NCBI GenBank assembly: GCA_913057725.1
Contig: CAJXOS010000031.1
Coordinates: forward strand, 1-51,065
Origin: an uncultured Lewinella sp.
Lineage (GTDB): Bacteria > Bacteroidota > Bacteroidia > Chitinophagales > Saprospiraceae
Reading direction: 5' to 3'
Length of the DNA: 51,065 nt
The first letter of the stretch is position 1; the number at the start of each line of letters is the position of its first letter. Of this stretch, positions 1-8,243 are shown in pieces. The notes below the pieces were generated by a model. It ran no database searches, was not told where the DNA came from, and was given only the letters and a program-made list of their open reading frames with translations. A program made the translations under genes and the position numbers.

Positions 1-98
1 TAGGGAATGATTAAAGAAAATCATGTGAGAGCGCAGCGGTTCCAGATGTGCAGAAATTTTTCTGTATTCTGACGCAGTCGCAGAAAAATTTTAAACAT

Positions 99-1133
99 GT
101 GAAAAGAATTTTGCTGCATCTCGCTTTTTGGTGTGCCTTTGTGTTTTGGAAAGGCAATGCAGACTTCAGTTTCTACGCGCCTCGATATAAGTTTATGCTT
201 TACCACTTGGTGGGCTTGCCTGTTGTTATTCTCGCCACTTACATCGTATTGTATTACCTGCTGCCTAAGTATTTGATCAACAAGCGGAATGACTTGAAAT
301 TTGCCTTTTGGTTTCTAGTCACATTTGCTATTGCCCATCAATGTTATACTTACCTCAGTGTGTCTGAATTGATGGAGTGGGTCATTGCGCCCAGTAATAA
401 GAAGGAGTATAAGGTCTTTGCCTATATGCATCCCTACCGGAATGCGTTCATGCTTTTCTCAGTTATGGGTATTGCTGCACTTGTACGGTTCTTTAAATTG
501 TACACACAGAGAGAACAAGATCGTCATCAACTGCAGGAGGCGCATACAAAGAGTCAACTGGCTTTTTTGAAGTCGCAAGTCAATCCGCATTTTCTGTTTA
601 ATGCTCTGAATAATATCTACAGTCTTAGCGTTCAGGAAAAACAGGATAAGATAGCTGAGAGCATCGAGCGATTGTCCAATATTATGCGCTATCTGACCTA
701 TGATAGCAATGCTAAATTTGTGTCTTTGGGCCGGGAAATAAGCTTGATCGAAAACTACATAGATATTCAGCAGATGCGCGTGGCTGAACATGACGAAGTG
801 AACATTTCCTTTCACTGTAATGGAGTCATAGATGGACTACAAATTGCACCAGTCTTACTTTTGCCACTGGTAGAAAACGCCTTCAAGCATGGCATTAAGC
901 CTTCCGCTAAATCGTGGGTTAGTATCAATATTGATGTGGAAGAGCAAGTACTAACCATGACTACGCGTAACAGCTATTTTGAAGACATGGATAATAAGCT
1001 GAACGAAAATGGGGTTGGAATGGCGAATGTAAGGCAACGACTGGACCTTATTTATCCGGGCCAATACACTCTGGAAACAGCCATCGAGGATTCCGTTTTT
1101 ACAACCTGCTTAAAACTTGAGATGAACGCATGA
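99..1133 (+). CDS. LytS/YehU-type membrane sensor histidine kinase
   Basis: Sensor kinase of the His_kinase (PF06580) family, which phosphorylates a partner LytTR regulator; the next gene is the obvious partner. Counted from an upstream GTG at 48 (361 residues), hydrophobic segments lie near residues 20-35, 55-73, 86-103 and 131-148. They are followed by the H-box NPHFLFNALN with the phospho-accepting His near 181. An HATPase_c domain follows, with LPLVENAFKHG as N-box and NGVGMANVRQRL as G-box. I prefer the GTG at 99 because it gives MKRILLHLAFW, the usual N-terminus in Bacteroidota members; the GTG at 48 is also open. The stop overlaps the next ATG by 4 nt (ATGA), so the pair is translationally coupled. 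No extracellular sensor domain is visible, so the stimulus is unknown. Confidence 0.9.
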   Translation: MKRILLHLAFWCAFVFWKGNADFSFYAPRYKFMLYHLVGLPVVILATYIVLYYLLPKYLINKRNDLKFAFWFLVTFAIAHQCYTYLSVSELMEWVIAPSNKKEYKVFAYMHPYRNAFMLFSVMGIAALVRFFKLYTQREQDRHQLQEAHTKSQLAFLKSQVNPHFLFNALNNIYSLSVQEKQDKIAESIERLSNIMRYLTYDSNAKFVSLGREISLIENYIDIQQMRVAEHDEVNISFHCNGVIDGLQIAPVLLLPLVENAFKHGIKPSAKSWVSINIDVEEQVLTMTTRNSYFEDMDNKLNENGVGMANVRQRLDLIYPGQYTLETAIEDSVFTTCLKLEMNA

Positions 1134-1849
1134 AAGTACTTCGTTCTATCATAGTAGAAGATGAGATTCTGGCAATAGAGTTGTTGTTGAACTACATTGA
1201 AAAAGTGGATTTTCTGGAAGTGGTGGCCACCACCCGAAACCCGATGAATGTGAGTCAACTGCTGGAAAAACACGAGGCAGAAGTACTATTCTTAGATATC
1301 AATATGCCCATGTTAAACGGCATTGAACTATACAAAAGCCTGGTAAATCCACCTCAGGTCATTTTCACTACTTCTTATCCTAATTATGCCGTAGAAGGAT
1401 TTAACTTGGAGGCAATTGATTATCTCCTGAAGCCCATTGCCTTTCCCCGGTTTCTCAAAGCTTGTCATCGTCTGATCAAGCAACAACGAACCGACCTCAA
1501 ACATGATACGAATTCCGCTAAGTCAACAACTCCTAGTTTTGTTTACCTGAAAAGTGGTGCAGTAACGCACAAGGTAAACTGGCAAGATGTGCTCTACTTG
1601 GAAAAAGATGAGAACTATACGATCTACCATACTAAGGACAAACGAATTTTGGTAAGACAGACCCTCGCCAAGGCTACGTATTTGTTTCCCAAATACATCT
1701 GTAGGATACACAAAAGCTATGCTGTGTCCTTATTGCATATCGAACAATTGTGGCGAGATGCTATAAAAGTAGCCGGGAAAAAGCTTCCAATATCTCGTCA
1801 TTTTAGAGAGTCGTTTACTACGCTTTTTCAGGAGTATAGTGGTAGTTGA
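1130..1849 (+). CDS. LytTR-family response regulator
   Basis: Two-domain transcription regulator of 239 residues and likely partner of the kinase it overlaps by 4 nt. The receiver domain (about 1-120) has the acidic pocket around D11, phospho-acceptor D56 in FLDINMP and the conserved lysine K101 in LLKPIAF. The C-terminal LytTR DNA-binding domain (about 138-235) shows the usual FVYLKSGAVTHKV start and the KYICRIHKSYAVSL core. Family knowledge: LytTR proteins bind direct repeats spaced by about one or two helical turns. This is the only LytTR protein in the window. It is therefore a candidate, unproven, for the repeats near 48.4 kb, which lie in front of a kinase lacking its own adjacent regulator. 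Confidence 0.93.
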   Translation: MKVLRSIIVEDEILAIELLLNYIEKVDFLEVVATTRNPMNVSQLLEKHEAEVLFLDINMPMLNGIELYKSLVNPPQVIFTTSYPNYAVEGFNLEAIDYLLKPIAFPRFLKACHRLIKQQRTDLKHDTNSAKSTTPSFVYLKSGAVTHKVNWQDVLYLEKDENYTIYHTKDKRILVRQTLAKATYLFPKYICRIHKSYAVSLLHIEQLWRDAIKVAGKKLPISRHFRESFTTLFQEYSGS

Positions 1850-1967
1850 ATGGGTTAAAATTCACTGATAATCAAAATACCTAAACAACATACTTGAATA
1901 CCGACATTGAGTCTACAATTAGCCAACGAAAGGGAAATCATATACATTGAGCAGAAAATAGTCGAAG

Positions 1968-2375
1968 ATGAATATAGAGATCACGGGAGATATACTTGAA
2001 TTGATAGGAGTAGGTTACCTGCTGATACTATTCATGGGTGGAAATTTTGGTTGGCTGAGGAGCAATAGCAGACTAGCTGTGCACTTTGTGATTGCATGTG
2101 CATTCTTTGTTTTGGGAGTGAAATACTACGGGTTGAACTTATCCTCCTTCGGGAATGAAAACGGAGCAGGTTTTCTGTTCGGGCCAATCATTTTTGTGGT
2201 CCTTTATGCCTCTCTCAGAGCCTTCTACAAGAAGATCTTTAGTTTCGAACCAGATATGGTAGCCTATTCTGGATATTCAACCAGAGACCAAAGAAGATTA
2301 AACTTTCTTGACTATGTGGTATTTTTAGTACCTACCGTGCTAAGTATTCTGATAAGTTTGCTATTGGCCAATTAG
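1968..2375 (+). CDS. Small four-helix membrane protein of unknown function
   Basis: I do not recognise this 135-residue protein. Four hydrophobic segments are visible at roughly residues 10-28, 36-52, 67-85 and 112-134, with a polar loop at 88-110 (FEPDMVAYSGYSTRDQRRL) probably on one face of the membrane. There is no signal peptide, cysteine cluster or catalytic motif. It follows the LytTR regulator by 118 nt, in which I see no terminator, so it may be cotranscribed or controlled by that system (inference). Its stop is 3 nt from the stop of the convergent FadJ-like gene. ATG start with no competing upstream start. Confidence 0.65.
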   Translation: MNIEITGDILELIGVGYLLILFMGGNFGWLRSNSRLAVHFVIACAFFVLGVKYYGLNLSSFGNENGAGFLFGPIIFVVLYASLRAFYKKIFSFEPDMVAYSGYSTRDQRRLNFLDYVVFLVPTVLSILISLLLAN

Positions 2376-2378
2376 TTC

Positions 2379-4526
2379 CTACTCCACAGCCCCCTTTGCG
2401 CCCAAAAAGGCAGGCTCTAGCATCAATTCCTTCAATACCTTAGGTATCCGGAAGCGCTGCCCCAATTTCTTATGATATTGCTGCGATTGTTTCATGAACT
2501 CATCCATGCCGTAATCCTGGATGAAGCGGATAACGCCACCGGTCTCACGCGGGAAGCCCCAGCCGTATACGCTGCCCAAGTTGGCAGCCGCACTGGAGGT
2601 GACGACCTTTTCTTGCATACACCAAAGGGCTTCAATGACTTGGGAGAACAGGAGTCTCTCGTTCAGGTTCTGCCGATCGTAGGTCTTCTGTGTGTTGGGC
2701 CAGCTTTCTGTTAGGCCAGACCACAGCTGTCGCGTACCATCCTCTCCGTACTCGTAGAAGCCGGCTTTTGCGGAACGTCCCGTACGTTGATGTTCTTGGA
2801 GCATCACCTTTAGTACTTCTACTGCCGGATGCTGCACATATTTACTACCGTAGTGGTTGGCCGCTTGTTCCTCATACTTCAGTACGAGTTGTAGCCCCAA
2901 GGCATCGGCCAATTCTAACGGCCCGTGTGGCAAGCCAAGTTGACGACCAGAGTTTTCTATCAGCGCCGGAGAGTAGCCTTCCTGAAGCATACTAATGCCC
3001 TCCAAAATGTAGGTATTGCGAACGCGCCCAGCGTAGAAACCCCAAATGTCCTTCACCACGATTGGAATCTTCATGATTCGTTGTGCGAAGTCTACCGCAC
3101 GCGCAATCGTCTCATCTGAGGTGTCTTTCCCGCGCACGATTTCTACCAATGGTACCTGGTCGGCAGGGTGGAAGAAGTGTAAGCCCACATAGTTTTCCGG
3201 CCGTTGCATCCCTGCACTTAGCTTACTAATGGGGATAGAAACCGTATTGGTGCCAATAATGGAATAGTGATCCAACTGGGCTTCGGCCTCCGTGGTTACC
3301 TTCTGCTTCAGTGCTTCGCTTTCAAATACCGCCTCAACGATGATGTCGCATTCTTTAAAGTCAGCAGCTTTATCGGTTGTTACCAGGCGCTTCATGATCT
3401 GCTCCTTCTCACTAGGGTGGAAAGTGCCTTCCTGTATGAGTTGATCTATTCGCTGGCTCACAAACTCACGTCCACGCTCCGCAATGGCCTTACTCACATC
3501 CTTAAGGACTACGGATAATCCATGCTGAATACAAGCCACCGCAATACCACTACCCATCTGGCCCGAGCCAATAATGCCCACCTTCCGTACCCGGAAACGA
3601 CCGTATCCTCTTGGGCGATTAATACCCGTTTTGATGGCGTGATAGTCCATCCAGAAGGTACTGATCATGTTCTTCGCTGTTGGCGAACAGACCAAATGCG
3701 CAAAACGCCGATTTTCAATTCTGCACGCGGTGCCAAAGTCTACTTTCGACCCTTGGACAAGTACATTCAAGATTGCTCTTTTGGCAGGCGAGTTGTTATA
3801 GGTTGCTGCTGCCATTTGCGCAGCCATCGACCGAATTTTGAGAATCAGTTTTGGATCGTTGGCGGTACCACCAGGGATCTCAGAGCCGGGCTGATCCCAA
3901 GGACGGTGCCAATCGGTGTGGGAGAGGAGCCACTCGCGGGCCTTCTCCATAAGTTCTTTCTGGTTGTTGGCCAGTTCGTCTATGATACCCACTTTCAACG
4001 CCTCCTGCGGAGAATAGTGACGTCCGGAAGTAAGTACATTATAGGCTTGTTCGATACCCAACAACCACATCATCCGGATCACATTACCTCCGCTGGGCAT
4101 TAATCCCAGGTTCACTTCTGGCATTCCTACTCGTACGCGTGGATCATCAAGCACGATACGATGGTGGCAGGCCATTGCCACTTCAAAGCCACTACCTAAA
4201 GCGTTTCCGGAGATAGCAGCTACTACCGGTACTCCCGGCTTCTCCAAGGCGCGGAAGAAATGGCTCAGCTTCTCCGCTTGCTGGAAAAGCTCTTCGGGGT
4301 CATCAACGTCATATAGATAACCCAGATCACCTCCGGATAGAAAGGAATTCTTAGCGGACGTCAGTATAACCCCACGAAGTTGCCCTTGGGCTTTTTCCTC
4401 TTGCAGGCGCTGTAACACGGGCACAAAAGCTTCGCTGATCTCGTGATTTACCACATTGTGCGGACGATCCTTCATATCGAAGATGATCGTCATGATGTTG
4501 TCTGTATCTTTTTTCAGCCGAATCAT
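2379..4526 (-). CDS. fadJ: FadJ/FadB-like enoyl-CoA hydratase/3-hydroxyacyl-CoA dehydrogenase
   Basis: Bifunctional beta-oxidation enzyme of 715 residues: hydrates trans-2-enoyl-CoA and then oxidises the 3-hydroxyacyl-CoA with NAD+. The N-terminal crotonase domain (about 1-190) has the oxyanion-hole stretch ISGNALGSGFEVAMAC and the two catalytic glutamates E115 and E137 (GMPEVNLG). The dehydrogenase domain begins near 313 with the Rossmann motif GSGQMGSG (320-327). It carries the catalytic His in GLHFFHP (H450), followed by two C-terminal dehydrogenase domains. Length and order match FadJ/FadB alpha subunits. The ATG overlaps the stop of the thiolase gene by 4 nt, so the two subunits are probably made together and form a multienzyme complex. 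FadB versus FadJ cannot be decided from sequence alone. Confidence 0.95.
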   Translation of the reverse strand: MIRLKKDTDNIMTIIFDMKDRPHNVVNHEISEAFVPVLQRLQEEKAQGQLRGVILTSAKNSFLSGGDLGYLYDVDDPEELFQQAEKLSHFFRALEKPGVPVVAAISGNALGSGFEVAMACHHRIVLDDPRVRVGMPEVNLGLMPSGGNVIRMMWLLGIEQAYNVLTSGRHYSPQEALKVGIIDELANNQKELMEKAREWLLSHTDWHRPWDQPGSEIPGGTANDPKLILKIRSMAAQMAAATYNNSPAKRAILNVLVQGSKVDFGTACRIENRRFAHLVCSPTAKNMISTFWMDYHAIKTGINRPRGYGRFRVRKVGIIGSGQMGSGIAVACIQHGLSVVLKDVSKAIAERGREFVSQRIDQLIQEGTFHPSEKEQIMKRLVTTDKAADFKECDIIVEAVFESEALKQKVTTEAEAQLDHYSIIGTNTVSIPISKLSAGMQRPENYVGLHFFHPADQVPLVEIVRGKDTSDETIARAVDFAQRIMKIPIVVKDIWGFYAGRVRNTYILEGISMLQEGYSPALIENSGRQLGLPHGPLELADALGLQLVLKYEEQAANHYGSKYVQHPAVEVLKVMLQEHQRTGRSAKAGFYEYGEDGTRQLWSGLTESWPNTQKTYDRQNLNERLLFSQVIEALWCMQEKVVTSSAAANLGSVYGWGFPRETGGVIRFIQDYGMDEFMKQSQQYHKKLGQRFRIPKVLKELMLEPAFLGAKGAVE

Positions 4527-5728
4527 ACCCGTTCAATTATTGTGGCTACAGCCAGACCCGCACCGGCACAAAGCGTTACCAAACCCGTTTGCAAATCTTG
4601 TCGTTCTAATTCATCCAATACGGTGCCCAATAGTATTGCTCCAGTTGCACCCAATGGATGCCCCAAGGCAATTGATCCGCCATTTACATTGAGCTTCTCT
4701 GGATCAAGCTTGAGGTCGCGCTCGTATTTCAATGCTACGGCAGCAAAAGCTTCGTTGCACTCCCAAAGGTCGATGTCGGCTACAGTTTTACCGCAGTTTT
4801 TCAAAACACGTTTGGTAGCGGCAACTGGTCCGGTAAGCATGATCGTAGGGTCAACGGACACAGTGGTGCAGTTGACGATTCGAGCACGAGGTTTAAGACC
4901 TAACTCCTTACCTTTTTCGGCATTGCCTAGTAAAACTAAGGCGGCGCCATCGGCAAGGGCGCAAGAATTGGCCGCGGTGTGGAGATGATGAACTTTCTCT
5001 ATTTCTGGATAACGATGCAAAGCCATTGCCGCGAATCCCTGCTGGCCGAGTGCGGTAAAGGCTGGTCGTAATGCGCTCATGCGCTCCAAGTCAACATCAG
5101 CCCGAACCAGCTCGTCTTTACTCAATATTGGGAGGCCAGAGGCATCACAGATGGGCACGATACTCGGTTTGAAGTATCCATTGTCCTTTGCTTTTTGGGC
5201 ACGTTGGTGCGATCGCAAAGCGTAGGCATCGAGTTCTTCTCTGGTGAATCCCTCCATGGTAGCAATCAAATCCGCAGCAACGCCTTGTGGCAAATAGTTT
5301 TGCGTCATGAAGACGCCGGGATCGTTCAATAATGCGCCACCATCACTACCCATGGGCACTCTACTCATACTTTCTGTACCGCCCGCCACGGACAGGCTTT
5401 CCCAACCTGCTGCAATCTTAGCGGCGGCCAGGTTCACGGCTTCCAGGCCGGAAGTGCAGTAACGATTAATCTGCATCCCTCCATTTGCGGCAGACAACCC
5501 GGCTTCCAGCATAGCCGTGCGGGCAATATTAAAGCCCTGATCACCTGTTGGTGTAACGCAACCGATAATCATGTCGTCTATATCTGTAGCATTAAAGCCG
5601 CTGCGCTTTTGCAAAGCACGCAAGGCTACTTCCAGTAAATGGACGGGTTTTACTTCGTACAGGGCACCGTTTTGTTTACCCCTTCCTCGGGGTGTTCGCA
5701 GTGCATCGTAGATAAAGACATCATTCAT
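4523..5728 (-). CDS. fadA: Acetyl-CoA acyltransferase (3-ketoacyl-CoA thiolase)
   Basis: Thiolase of 401 residues that cleaves 3-ketoacyl-CoA with CoA, the last step of beta-oxidation. It has the acyl-accepting cysteine in NRYCTSGLEA (C91), the catalytic His in GHPLGATGA (H357) and the proton-transfer cysteine in LCAGAGLA (C387). The reading frame opens at 5764, but MNDVFIYDALRTPRGRG is the usual thiolase N-terminus. A -7 box on the minus strand at 5753-5760 would place transcription start near 5746, downstream of the longer start, so ATG 5728 is chosen. It is the first gene of a two-gene operon with the FadJ-like enzyme (4-nt overlap). Confidence 0.95.
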   Translation of the reverse strand: MNDVFIYDALRTPRGRGKQNGALYEVKPVHLLEVALRALQKRSGFNATDIDDMIIGCVTPTGDQGFNIARTAMLEAGLSAANGGMQINRYCTSGLEAVNLAAAKIAAGWESLSVAGGTESMSRVPMGSDGGALLNDPGVFMTQNYLPQGVAADLIATMEGFTREELDAYALRSHQRAQKAKDNGYFKPSIVPICDASGLPILSKDELVRADVDLERMSALRPAFTALGQQGFAAMALHRYPEIEKVHHLHTAANSCALADGAALVLLGNAEKGKELGLKPRARIVNCTTVSVDPTIMLTGPVAATKRVLKNCGKTVADIDLWECNEAFAAVALKYERDLKLDPEKLNVNGGSIALGHPLGATGAILLGTVLDELERQDLQTGLVTLCAGAGLAVATIIERV

Positions 5729-5752
5729 TTTGGCGTGGGGTAGTGCTAGAGG

Positions 5753-5760
5753 CAAAAATA
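5753..5760 (-). promoter_or_regulatory. -7 promoter box of the fadA-fadJ operon
   Basis: The minus strand reads TATTTTTG, a perfect TAnnTTTG box of the Bacteroidota primary sigma factor. It lies 25 nt upstream of ATG 5728. No TTTG is evident at the -33 position. Confidence 0.6.
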
Positions 5761-5856
5761 CCAAAATGCCGAGTACTATTCACGGTAAAAATGAGTCGTC
5801 TATCCACTTTCCATAATCACAAGTCGATAAATATGGACCTTGCGTGACAATTCACT

Positions 5857-5864
5857 TATTTTTG
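5857..5864 (+). promoter_or_regulatory. -7 promoter box of the gene at 5885
   Basis: TATTTTTG matches TAnnTTTG and lies 21 nt upstream of ATG 5885. A TTG at 5840-5842 is spaced only 14 nt away, shorter than usual. With 5753-5760 it makes a divergent promoter region of about 100 nt. Confidence 0.55.
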
Positions 5865-5884
5865 AGACAAACAATGCAAGCTAC

Positions 5885-6196
5885 ATGGCTACTAGAACGA
5901 AAATGACCCCTTTGGCCCGCCTGCTCATCTTCTTGATCATCTTGGTTCCTTTGGCGTATGGAGGAGCTTCCTACATTCGTGGAGAAGACCCAATTGCCAA
6001 TGTGAAAGCGATGATGAATGGTGAACAACCAGGAAACAGTGCGCCCGCCAAGAAAACCTATGACCCTCAGGCAGAGATTCAGCGATTGAAGAAGGAGAAT
6101 CGTGAATTGAAGGCTCGGGTACAAGAACTTGAGGCTGAATTAGATGCCGCGCAAAGCGAGGCTTCAACCTCTACCCGGCAGAAATGGGGAAAGTAG
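5885..6196 (+). CDS. Small membrane-anchored coiled-coil protein
   Basis: A protein of 103 residues that I cannot assign to a named family. One transmembrane segment (about residues 9-29, LARLLIFLIILVPLAYGG) is followed by a polar linker. The C-terminal coiled coil (about 62-92) is rich in Glu, Lys and Leu, for example IQRLKKENRELKARVQELEA. This resembles small periplasmic or septal scaffold proteins, but that is only analogy. The frame is open from 5840; ATG 5885 is preferred because the -7 box at 5857-5864 would put transcription start near 5871. The following gene is 66 nt downstream on the same strand and may be cotranscribed. Confidence 0.7.
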   Translation: MATRTKMTPLARLLIFLIILVPLAYGGASYIRGEDPIANVKAMMNGEQPGNSAPAKKTYDPQAEIQRLKKENRELKARVQELEAELDAAQSEASTSTRQKWGK

Positions 6197-6262
6197 AATT
6201 AATCTAACCTACTGGACCAGTTTGCCGCCACATCACATTACACAACCAACCTATTCTCGACT

Positions 6263-6622
6263 ATGACTCTTCTACTGTTCATGGCTCAGGCCGGCTTAGG
6301 CTCTTTTCTCGTTAATGTATTATTGATGTCCCTCGTACTGATGGGGGCTGCGTACTTACTTAATGGTGTAGAGATTGAGGATTTTCCCAGAGCTATTATC
6401 GTGGTTTTGGCCCTTTTGAACGCTACCTTAGGTGGTTTCTTGGACTTCATTACTACTCCGCTACGATGGATCACGCTTGGTCTATTTAGCCTGGTGGTTG
6501 ATGCTATTGTCTTGATGACTGCTGCCTATTTTTTGAAAGGTTTTACCATCAAAAATTTCAGCTGGGCATTGCTAATGGCTATTTTTGTATCGATTGCTAA
6601 CGTATTCCTACACTTTAGCTAA
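6263..6622 (+). CDS. Phage-holin-like superfamily IV (YvlD-like) membrane protein
   Basis: A 119-residue integral membrane protein of the PF04020 family (YvlD, annotated 'phage holin family'). Four hydrophobic segments cover almost the whole protein. The family pattern of two repeated halves is visible: AAYLLNGVEIEDFPRAIIVV in the first and AAYFLKGFTIKNFSWALLMA in the second, each following a hydrophobic helix. Despite the family name there is no phage context here. Bacterial members are usually linked to envelope stress functions, which is inference for this gene. It lies between a coiled-coil membrane protein and an OmpA-type protein, consistent with an envelope role. ATG start. Confidence 0.85.
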   Translation: MTLLLFMAQAGLGSFLVNVLLMSLVLMGAAYLLNGVEIEDFPRAIIVVLALLNATLGGFLDFITTPLRWITLGLFSLVVDAIVLMTAAYFLKGFTIKNFSWALLMAIFVSIANVFLHFS

Positions 6623-6671
6623 GCCCTAATCGAAAAATAGGGTTGCTTCAGCTGCTAGGGTATGTTATTAA

Positions 6672-8228
6672 ATGAACTGCCTTATCCAGCTGCAAAAGAT
6701 CGCATTGTTCCTTCTGTCGTTTACCTTCTTGTTGTCTTTGAGGGCACAAGAGCAGGGTAGGTGGGTCGTTGGCCTAGAAGGCGGAAGTGGTCTATACCAA
6801 GGCGATATCAGCAAATCAGGCGTAGGCACACTTCGTGGAAATACGCTGGTCTGGGGAGCAAGCTTTCAATATCAACCAAGCGCTTATTGGTCTTTCGGTG
6901 TGCAAGGACACATCGGAGAACTGATGGCAAACGATAACTTTTATAGCGACGATCCATATCGTGTGGGTCGTCGTTTTAGTTTTAGTACGAGTTTTTCCGA
7001 TGTTGCCTTGTTAGGACGGGTTCACCCACTTGGTGATTCGCGACTCAAGCCTCAGCTCGGGTTAGGAGTAGGGCTGCTGTTTTTTGATCCCACAGCGGAC
7101 TTGATTAACAATACTCATTTGGACTTGACGGAATCCGTTAAAGAGGATTTAGAAACCACTATTCCGGAAAATACCTGGTTTATACCGCTGCGTCTTAGTT
7201 TGGCTTACCAAATTAGTCCCGTTTTCGGTCTGGAAGCCGGCCTCCAATACAATTTTACACAGACGGATTACCTAGATGGTGTCAGCGTTGCTGGAAACCC
7301 GAATAACAATGATCGTTATGGCCATCTTTTCGTGGGCGCTACCGTGCACTTAGGATTTGCATCTGATATTGACCAGGATGGAATTGCTGATACGGAGGAT
7401 AGCTGCCCCCTAAAGCCCGGACCTGCGGGAACTAACGGTTGCCCGGATGCAGATGGAGACGGTATTCGTGATAGTAATGACCGTTGCCCATTAGCAGCTG
7501 GTACAGCCGAACTAGATGGCTGCCCCGATACAGATGGAGATGGTATTTCGGATCCCTATGATCGTTGCCCAGCCCTGCGTGGCCCAGCCGAGGCATTGGG
7601 ATGCCCACCTATGGATAATGATGGTGATGGGGTGCTTGATCATCAGGATGATTGCCCACTCTTGAAGGGACCTGCCGATCGTCGTGGTTGCCCTGCTGTA
7701 GATAGTGACTTAGACGGTCTACTAGATGAAGATGATCGCTGTCCTGATCACTATGGGATTCCCCTGTTTCATGGTTGTCCTGACACAGATGGTGATGGAA
7801 TTGAAGACGTTAAAGACGCCTGCCCGAATGCCCTGGGCGATTTTGCCAATGGCGGTTGTCCCATCGTGACCACCCCAGGTGAAGAAGCCACTTTGCTTAG
7901 CGATCAAGTACTCCATTTTCGAGTGAATAGCGCTGACTTGTTCAATTATCCTTTGTTGGATCGCATGGTGAGCTTCTTGCGCAGAAACCCATCCTACCGC
8001 TTAAGCGTAAACGGCCACGCAGATATTGAGGCCCGCGAAGAAGCACCAACTTATCTCAGTCAACTTCGTGCCGAACGCGTTAAGCGCTACTTGCTGGATA
8101 GCGGTGTGCTGGAGCAACAAGTCATCGTTAGAGGCTTCAGCAATCGACAATTACTGCATACCGGTGAAACGCCTACTCGGAGCTTCCTTAATCGCAGAGT
8201 AGAGTTTGAGTTGATTCTAGGTGACTAA
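6672..8228 (+). CDS. OmpA-family outer-membrane protein with thrombospondin type 3 repeats
   Basis: A 518-residue outer-membrane protein. A signal peptide covers about residues 1-25 (hydrophobic core IALFLLSFTFLLSL, cleavage near LRAQ). An outer-membrane beta-barrel-like domain follows to about 230. Six calcium-binding thrombospondin type 3 repeats (about 232-395) carry D-x-D-x-D-G units such as DADGDGIRD and DTDGDGISD, each ending in a GCP motif. The C-terminal OmpA domain (about 410-518) has the peptidoglycan-binding signature LSQLRAERVKRYLL and ends in NRRVEFELI. It should link outer membrane to cell wall, with the repeats as a calcium-stiffened spacer. This domain order is common in Bacteroidota. 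ATG 6672 gives the signal peptide directly. Confidence 0.93.
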   Translation: MNCLIQLQKIALFLLSFTFLLSLRAQEQGRWVVGLEGGSGLYQGDISKSGVGTLRGNTLVWGASFQYQPSAYWSFGVQGHIGELMANDNFYSDDPYRVGRRFSFSTSFSDVALLGRVHPLGDSRLKPQLGLGVGLLFFDPTADLINNTHLDLTESVKEDLETTIPENTWFIPLRLSLAYQISPVFGLEAGLQYNFTQTDYLDGVSVAGNPNNNDRYGHLFVGATVHLGFASDIDQDGIADTEDSCPLKPGPAGTNGCPDADGDGIRDSNDRCPLAAGTAELDGCPDTDGDGISDPYDRCPALRGPAEALGCPPMDNDGDGVLDHQDDCPLLKGPADRRGCPAVDSDLDGLLDEDDRCPDHYGIPLFHGCPDTDGDGIEDVKDACPNALGDFANGGCPIVTTPGEEATLLSDQVLHFRVNSADLFNYPLLDRMVSFLRRNPSYRLSVNGHADIEAREEAPTYLSQLRAERVKRYLLDSGVLEQQVIVRGFSNRQLLHTGETPTRSFLNRRVEFELILGD

Positions 8229-8243
8229 ACTAAGCGTCTGCTT

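Noticed and set aside
3522..4103. 193-codon plus-strand frame opposite the FadJ-like gene
   Set aside because: Antisense shadow of a well-conserved enzyme with all catalytic residues in place.
6263..6622. Phage holin and hence a prophage remnant
   Set aside because: The family name is historical (YvlD-like); no other phage gene, attachment site or integrase is near.
7370..7870. Short repeated DNA units resembling a CRISPR array or tandem repeat
   Set aside because: They encode the thrombospondin type 3 repeats of the OmpA-type protein, are imperfect, and lack unique spacers.
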